From: Novosphingobium sp049354825
GTDB taxonomy: Bacteria; Pseudomonadota; Alphaproteobacteria; Sphingomonadales; Sphingomonadaceae
Length of the DNA stretch: 64,000 bases
Direction: 5' to 3'
Assembly (NCBI RefSeq): GCF_049354825.1
Contig: NZ_CP186480.1
Location: 2,170,001-2,234,000, forward strand
Shown here: piece after piece, positions 60,096 through 64,000 of the stretch
How the letters are laid out: each line of letters starts with the position of its first letter
Numbering within the stretch: the stretch's first letter is position 1
The notes under the pieces: generated by a model
What the model was told of the DNA's origin: nothing
The model's database searches: none
Seen by the model: the letters and a program-made list of their open reading frames with translations, nothing else
Program-made: the position numbers and the translations under genes

Positions 60096-60830
60096 ATGGC
60101 CGACCACGCAAGTTTGCGAACGCTGATCGTCGATGACGAGCCGCTGGCGGTGCAGCGCCTGCAGATGGTCTGCGCCGCGGTCGGGGGAATCGAGGTGGTC
60201 GGAACCGCGCTCGACGGCGCCGCCGGGCTGCGCGAAGCGGGGCGGCTGTCGCCCGACCTCGTCCTGCTCGACATGACCATGCCCGAGGCCGACGGCCTGA
60301 CCGTGGCGCGCGCGCTCGCCGGCGGGGACAACCCGCCCGCGGTCATCTTCGTCACCGCGCATGACAGCTTCGCGGTCGAAGCCTTCGACCTCGACGCGGT
60401 CGACTACGTGCTCAAGCCCGTCAATGCCGAGCGGCTGGGCCGCGCGGTGGCCCGCGTCGCCGCGCGCCGCCAAGGCGGGTCCGACAAGCCGGCCGAACCC
60501 GGGCTGACCGAGTTCTGGGTCCCCTACCGATCCGAACTGCTGCGGATCGCCGCTGCCGACGTCGACCGGATCGCCGCCGAGCGGGACTACGTGCGGCTCC
60601 ACGTGGGCGAGCGCAGCTACCTGCTGCTCCAGACCGTGACCGGCCTCGAGGAACGGCTCGACCCCAGGCAGTTCATTCGCCTGCACCGCTCCACCATCGT
60701 GCGCCGCGACCGCATCACCGGCCTGCGCCACGATGGGCTGGGGGTGTGGTCGGCCGAACTGGCGGACGGCAGCGCGGTGCGGATCGGGCGGACTTACCTG
60801 GCCAAGGCCAAGGCAATGGCCGGGCGCTAG
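60096..60830 (+). CDS. LytTR family response regulator
   Basis: A 244-residue regulator. The receiver domain (1-120) has VDDEPLAVQRL, the phospho-acceptor Asp 59 in LVLLDMTMPEADGL, FVTAHDS and DYVLKPVNAERLG with the conserved Lys. A LytTR DNA-binding domain (145-244) contains VDRIAAERDYVRLHVGERSY and FIRLHRSTIVRRDRITGLRH. It would bind direct repeats upstream of its targets, which are not identifiable here. It is convergent with rpiA and shares CTAG with it. Confidence 0.92.
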   Translation: MADHASLRTLIVDDEPLAVQRLQMVCAAVGGIEVVGTALDGAAGLREAGRLSPDLVLLDMTMPEADGLTVARALAGGDNPPAVIFVTAHDSFAVEAFDLDAVDYVLKPVNAERLGRAVARVAARRQGGSDKPAEPGLTEFWVPYRSELLRIAAADVDRIAAERDYVRLHVGERSYLLLQTVTGLEERLDPRQFIRLHRSTIVRRDRITGLRHDGLGVWSAELADGSAVRIGRTYLAKAKAMAGR

Positions 60831-61522
60831 ACCGGGGCCGCGCCCAGTCGCGTGACGCCCGCCGGTCCGGCGACGTAGGCCGCGTCGATTTCACCAACGA
60901 ACAGTCCGTGCCCCAGCACGCCGGGGATCGCCTGCAGCGCGGCGGCCAGCGAAGCCGGGTCACCCAGATCGCCGAAGCGGCAGTCTAGGATCAGTCCGTC
61001 CTGGTCGCTGCGCCACGGCTTGCCGCCATCGCGCCGCAGCACGGGCGTTGCCCCCAGCGCCGCGATCGCCGCGGCGGCGGCGGTGCGTGCGAACGGCAGC
61101 ACTTCGACCGGAACCGGCGCCGCCCCCAGTTTCTCGACTCGTTTCGAGACGTCGCACACCGCGATCATGCGGCGGGCCGCGCGGCCGACGATCTTTTCGC
61201 GCAGCAGCGCCCCGCCGCGCCCCTTGATCGCGCGCAGCGCTGCATCGATCTCGTCGACCCCGTCGATGGCGAGGTCGATCTGTGCCAGGTCCGCCATGTC
61301 CGCCACCACCACGCCTTGGGCGGCGGCCAGGCGCGCGGTCGCCATCGATGTCGCCACGGTGCGGACCCGCAGCCCGGCGCGCACACGCGCGGCCAGCCCG
61401 GCGATGACGAAGGCGGCGGTGCTCCCTGTGCCCAGGCCGACGATCATCCCGGGCGCGACCTCATCCAGCGCGGCCTCGGCGGCGGCCCGCTTCAACGCGG
61501 CGGCAGGATCGGCGTCGCTCAT
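60827..61522 (-). CDS. rpiA: Ribose-5-phosphate isomerase A
   Basis: A 231-residue isomerase of the pentose phosphate pathway. MIVGLGTGSTAAFVIAGLAA is the phosphate-binding loop, DLAIDGVDEIDAALRAIKGR the active-site Asp/Glu region, GGALLREKIVGRAARRMIAV follows with a conserved Lys, and VPVEVLPFAR is the C-terminal signature. Start ATG 61522. It shares the four bases CTAG with the stop of the convergent response-regulator gene. Confidence 0.96.
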   Translation of the reverse strand: MSDADPAAALKRAAAEAALDEVAPGMIVGLGTGSTAAFVIAGLAARVRAGLRVRTVATSMATARLAAAQGVVVADMADLAQIDLAIDGVDEIDAALRAIKGRGGALLREKIVGRAARRMIAVCDVSKRVEKLGAAPVPVEVLPFARTAAAAAIAALGATPVLRRDGGKPWRSDQDGLILDCRFGDLGDPASLAAALQAIPGVLGHGLFVGEIDAAYVAGPAGVTRLGAAPV

Positions 61523-61597
61523 CCTGCGCAGGTTAGCCGATGGCTGGTCTGCGCGACAGCGCGCTGTAGTGTGGGCGGGACGGAGCAGGGGGTGGCA

Positions 61598-62890
61598 ATG
61601 ACGATTGAGCAGCAGGCGGCGGACCCGGGCGTTCCGTGTGAGCGGATTTCGACCGCGTCGATGGTCATCGCCGGGCTGTCGACGGTGATCGAATGGTACG
61701 ATTTCACGCTCTACCTCTACCTCGTCACCGTGTTGTCGCGGGTATTCTTCGGCACGGGCGGCGGCTCGCTGTCGATCACGCTGGCGGCTTTTGCGCTCGC
61801 CTACCTGATGCGCCCGCTCGGCGCGTTCGTGTTCGGACACATGGGCGACCGCCACGGCCGCCGCCTGACGATGCTGGCCTCGATGGCGCTGATGACGCTG
61901 GCGATGCTGGCCACCGCGCTGCTGCCGACGCGCGACCAGATCGGGCCGGCAGCGGGGGCGCTGCTGATCGCGCTGCGCTGCGTGATGGCGTTTGCGGTGG
62001 GCGGCGAATACACCGGCGTCGTCGCTTACCTGATCGAAGGCGCACCGCCGGGCCGGCGCGGCCTGATCACCTCGCTGGCGGCGGCGGCAAGCGAGATCGG
62101 CGGGCTGCTGGCGGCGGGGATCGGGGCGTTGGTGCTGGCCGCGCTGGACGCCGCCGCGGTGTCGAACTGGGGCTGGCGCTTGCCGTTCTTCTTCGGCGCG
62201 GCGATGGCGGCGGCGGTGCTGCTGGCCCGGCTGCGGCTGGACGAATCGCCCGAGTTCGAGCGTCAGCGCCGCGTCGGTAGCGTGCCGCGCCGGCCTGCAC
62301 TTCACGCGCTGCGCGACAACCGCGCGGGGATCGCGCGCGGCTTCGCGATCTCGGCGCTGGGATCGATCAGCTATTACGTCGGCATTACCTACGTCCCCGC
62401 CTTCCTGGTTGCCACCCGCGCGATGACCGAAGCGGACGCGCTGGGCCTGGCGACGATCGCGGCAGTGGTCGTGATCGCGGTCACGCCGCTGGTCGGCCAC
62501 GTATCGGACCGGGTCGGGCGCCGGCCGGTGCTGCTGGGGGTGACGCTGCTGTGTGCGCTGATGCCGGTTTCGCTGTTCGCGGCGATGGCGGGATCGGGCT
62601 TTGCCGGGGCGCTGGCGGGCGCGATCGCGCTGGCGGCGCTGGGCGGGGCGTTCAGCGCGGTTGGCGCGGTGGCCACGGCGGAACTGCTGGCGGGCGAGGG
62701 GCGGCTCAGCGGCCTGGCCATCGGCGCCACCGGCGCCACGGCGCTGTTCGGGGGGCTTACGCCGTTCCTGGCCCAGATCTGGATCGAGCGCACCGGCCTG
62801 GCCATCGTGCCCGGCGTGATGATCGCGGTGGTCGCGCTCGCGGTTGCGCCGGTGCTGTGGCTGATGCCGGAAACCCGCCCACGCCGCTGA
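61598..62890 (+). CDS. MFS transporter, metabolite:H+ symporter (ProP/KgtP-like) family
   Basis: A 430-residue permease with twelve predicted membrane helices. STVIEWYDFTLYLYLVTVLS in the first helix and FGHMGDRHGRRLTMLASMAL in loop 2-3 are typical of the MHS subfamily, and GHVSDRVGRRPVLLGVTLLC is the second-half copy of the same loop motif. EYTGVVAYLIEGAPPGRRGL lies in helix 5. It probably imports a small organic acid or compatible solute; the substrate is unknown. GTG 61592 is an in-frame alternative start. Confidence 0.92.
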   Translation: MTIEQQAADPGVPCERISTASMVIAGLSTVIEWYDFTLYLYLVTVLSRVFFGTGGGSLSITLAAFALAYLMRPLGAFVFGHMGDRHGRRLTMLASMALMTLAMLATALLPTRDQIGPAAGALLIALRCVMAFAVGGEYTGVVAYLIEGAPPGRRGLITSLAAAASEIGGLLAAGIGALVLAALDAAAVSNWGWRLPFFFGAAMAAAVLLARLRLDESPEFERQRRVGSVPRRPALHALRDNRAGIARGFAISALGSISYYVGITYVPAFLVATRAMTEADALGLATIAAVVVIAVTPLVGHVSDRVGRRPVLLGVTLLCALMPVSLFAAMAGSGFAGALAGAIALAALGGAFSAVGAVATAELLAGEGRLSGLAIGATGATALFGGLTPFLAQIWIERTGLAIVPGVMIAVVALAVAPVLWLMPETRPRR

Positions 62891-62900
62891 CTTCCTTGTG

Positions 62901-62942
62901 AAAAAAATCGGCCCGGTTCGGCAAGGGGACCGAACCGGGCCG
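62901..62942 (-). terminator. Intrinsic terminator of the UrcA gene
   Basis: A perfect 13-base stem, CGGCCCGGTTCGG (62909-62921) with CCGAACCGGGCCG (62930-62942). On the minus strand it is followed by a run of seven Ts (62907-62901, with one A between). Confidence 0.85.
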
Positions 62943-62950
62943 CGCCGGCG

Positions 62951-63235
62951 TCAGTCGCTACGCCGGTTCAGTTGCGCCCGGGCCTGCGCGCGGGCATCGG
63001 ATTCGCAGCGCAGCCGCATGGCGTTTTCGCCGGCGACGGTGCCGGTCGTCATCATCGTGGCACAGACCTGCCGCGCCGCCTGGTCGATCCGGCGGTCGAG
63101 CGCGGCCTTGCCCGCGCCGCTGCTCAGGTCGAGGTCGTCGTAGCGCAGCGTCGCCACGTTGCTTTCCGACGCCAGCGCCGGGACGGTCGACGCCAGCAGC
63201 ATCGCGGCAGCCGCCAAACTGGAACATGCTTTCAT
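62951..63235 (-). CDS. UrcA family secreted protein
   Basis: A 94-residue protein: signal peptide about 1-22 (SLAAAAMLLASTVPALA), then LRYDDLDLSSGAGKAALDRR, the family signature, and a helical end with two cysteines (QVCATMMT, LRCESDA) that may form a disulfide. The family is named after a Caulobacter gene whose promoter responds to uranium; the function is unknown. A strong terminator follows, and a TTAC-N4-GTAA palindrome lies upstream. It is probably a single-gene unit. Confidence 0.88.
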   Translation of the reverse strand: MKACSSLAAAAMLLASTVPALASESNVATLRYDDLDLSSGAGKAALDRRIDQAARQVCATMMTTGTVAGENAMRLRCESDARAQARAQLNRRSD

Positions 63236-63289
63236 GGGTTGTCTCCTCGGAGTGCCCCCGACGCTGGCCATCCGGCGTCGCTGACGACC

Positions 63290-63305
63290 GATTACAAAAG
63301 TAATC
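63290..63305. promoter_or_regulatory. TTAC-N4-GTAA palindrome upstream of the UrcA gene
   Basis: GATTAC-AAAA-GTAATC (63290-63305) is a six-base inverted repeat about 55 bases upstream of the UrcA start, in the promoter-proximal region. Its core TTAC-N4-GTAA is also found before the GIN-domain gene (20668-20679). Confidence 0.4.
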
Positions 63306-63419
63306 TGTATTTTCGAAGCAAGCATCGATCGAGGTGCGCCGGGCGCCGTCGGAGCGCGCCGGCGTGCCGGCGAACGACATGGCGATGGCGTTCGTCGGCG
63401 CAGCGGTTAGGGTGCGGGA

Positions 63420-63686
63420 ATGGGCCTGCTGTTCGCTTTCCTGCTGGGGATCGGCAATTTCGCCGTTCACAAGGCCGTGCTGGAAAGCGGCCACCCGCTG
63501 CTGGGCACGGTTTCGTGGTACGGGCAGTCGCTTGGCGGACGGGTCAGTTTCGGGGTCGAGTTCCTGATGCTCTTCGGCACGATGCTGATGATCGCCCAGG
63601 GCACTGCCGGGTGGGCGTGGTTCTACGGCGCCTACAGCGTCATGAACGCGCTGGCAGCCTGGCTTATCCTGTCGCGCCGCGCGTGA
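63420..63686 (+). CDS. Hypothetical small integral membrane protein
   Basis: An 88-residue protein with three likely membrane helices (MGLLFAFLLGIGNFAVHKAV, FGVEFLMLFGTMLMIAQG, YGAYSVMNALAAWLILS). I do not recognise a family with confidence. It is preceded by about 180 bases shared with the divergent UrcA gene and followed after 40 bases by the diacylglycerol-kinase-like gene, with which it may be co-transcribed. Confidence 0.7.
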   Translation: MGLLFAFLLGIGNFAVHKAVLESGHPLLGTVSWYGQSLGGRVSFGVEFLMLFGTMLMIAQGTAGWAWFYGAYSVMNALAAWLILSRRA

Positions 63687-63726
63687 CCGCGGGGAACTTT
63701 GCCGGCGGCCCGGCGCTATTGCGCGC

Positions 63727-64000
63727 ATGAGCACCGGGGACGGTCCGTGGCTGGTTTTGAACCAGGCCAGCGGCAGCAATGACGATGATGCCAACCGCGA
63801 CTTGATCGAGCGGCTTGGCTGCGCCGGAATGGCGCCCGCGCGTGTCGTCGACTGTGCCCAGGACGATCTGCCGACCCGCTCCGCGCTTAAGGGAGCGGGG
63901 GTGGACCTGGTCGTCTGCCATACCGGCGACGGCACCCTCAATGCCCTCCTTACCGGGCTGGAGGACTGGGCGGGGGCCGTGCTGGTCCTGCCCGGCGGCA
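63727..64000 (+). CDS. Diacylglycerol kinase catalytic-domain protein, 3-prime end outside window
   Basis: The first 91 residues are visible. WLVLNQASGSNDDD is the N-terminal beta strand with the NxxSG motif, VDLVVCHTGDGTLNALLTGL corresponds to the GGDGTLN nucleotide-binding motif (first Gly replaced by Thr), and VLVLPGG starts the LPxGT loop where the sequence ends. These match the lipid-kinase-like DAGK catalytic domain. The substrate (diacylglycerol, sphingosine or other lipid) cannot be told from this fragment. Confidence 0.75.
   Translation, partial: MSTGDGPWLVLNQASGSNDDDANRDLIERLGCAGMAPARVVDCAQDDLPTRSALKGAGVDLVVCHTGDGTLNALLTGLEDWAGAVLVLPGG

Noticed and set aside
1..64000. tRNA, rRNA, CRISPR, insertion sequences, prophage or toxin-antitoxin genes
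   Set aside because: I looked through the intergenic gaps and gene products and saw no cloverleaf, repeat-spacer array, transposase, integrase or toxin family.

Overview
This is a GC-rich, densely packed chromosomal segment from an alphaproteobacterium, most likely a sphingomonad (order Sphingomonadales). The evidence is family content (DUF1192, DUF1491, DUF2497/PopZ-like, DUF1013/TrcR-like, UrcA, CarD next to FdxA and a SUV3-like helicase) and the gene order hemE / ppsR / maf / aroE / coaE / dnaQ, which is the conserved surrounding of the replication origin in Caulobacter and Rickettsia. No phage, insertion sequence, CRISPR array, tRNA or rRNA was seen.

Layout. 1-9.9 kb: a partial cell-cycle regulator, a quinone oxidoreductase/GST pair, clpA, a ligase-associated nuclease/ligase repair pair, a cyclic-nucleotide-domain/flavoprotein fusion and a DUF1993 protein. 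9.9-16.4 kb (minus): M23 peptidase, hemB, two acetyltransferases, a membrane spermidine-synthase-like protein and a gamma carbonic anhydrase, probably one transcript. 16.5-21.9 kb (plus): helicase, S4 protein, ferredoxin, carD, a GIN-repeat lipoprotein and a small lipoprotein. 21.9-28.5 kb: tRNA t6A synthesis, two acyl-CoA dehydrogenases, an AAA ATPase, a sorbosone-dehydrogenase-like protein and free methionine sulfoxide reductase. 28.6-33.1 kb: a compact archaic chaperone-usher (spore coat U type) pilus cluster.

33.2-43.0 kb, all minus: parB, parA, rsmG, mnmG, mnmE and then rho, hemJ, hemE. Three parS palindromes lie in this block. The only gap above 300 bases (43004-43326) separates hemE from ppsR. 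It has an AT-rich stretch, a near-consensus DnaA box and four GANTC sites, and genes diverge from it on both sides (minus from 27.4 to 43.0 kb, plus from 43.3 to 50.6 kb). I propose it as the chromosomal replication origin. 43.3-50.6 kb carries ppsR, maf, aroE, coaE, dnaQ, hpf, ptsN, a thioesterase, DUF1491, a cell-wall hydrolase with a heavily folded leader, and xth.

50.7-64 kb: erpA, a CBS protein, a ferredoxin, an S9 peptidase, then a PopZ-like gene, tolC and a PCMT-like gene. These are followed by fumarase, a LytS/LytTR-type two-component pair, rpiA, an MFS transporter, a UrcA protein and a truncated diacylglycerol-kinase-like gene. The origin, the parABS segregation system and a PopZ-like polar anchor therefore all lie within about 21 kb. 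Many neighbours overlap by four bases (ATGA/GTGA within operons, CTAG between convergent genes), so the region is tightly economised.
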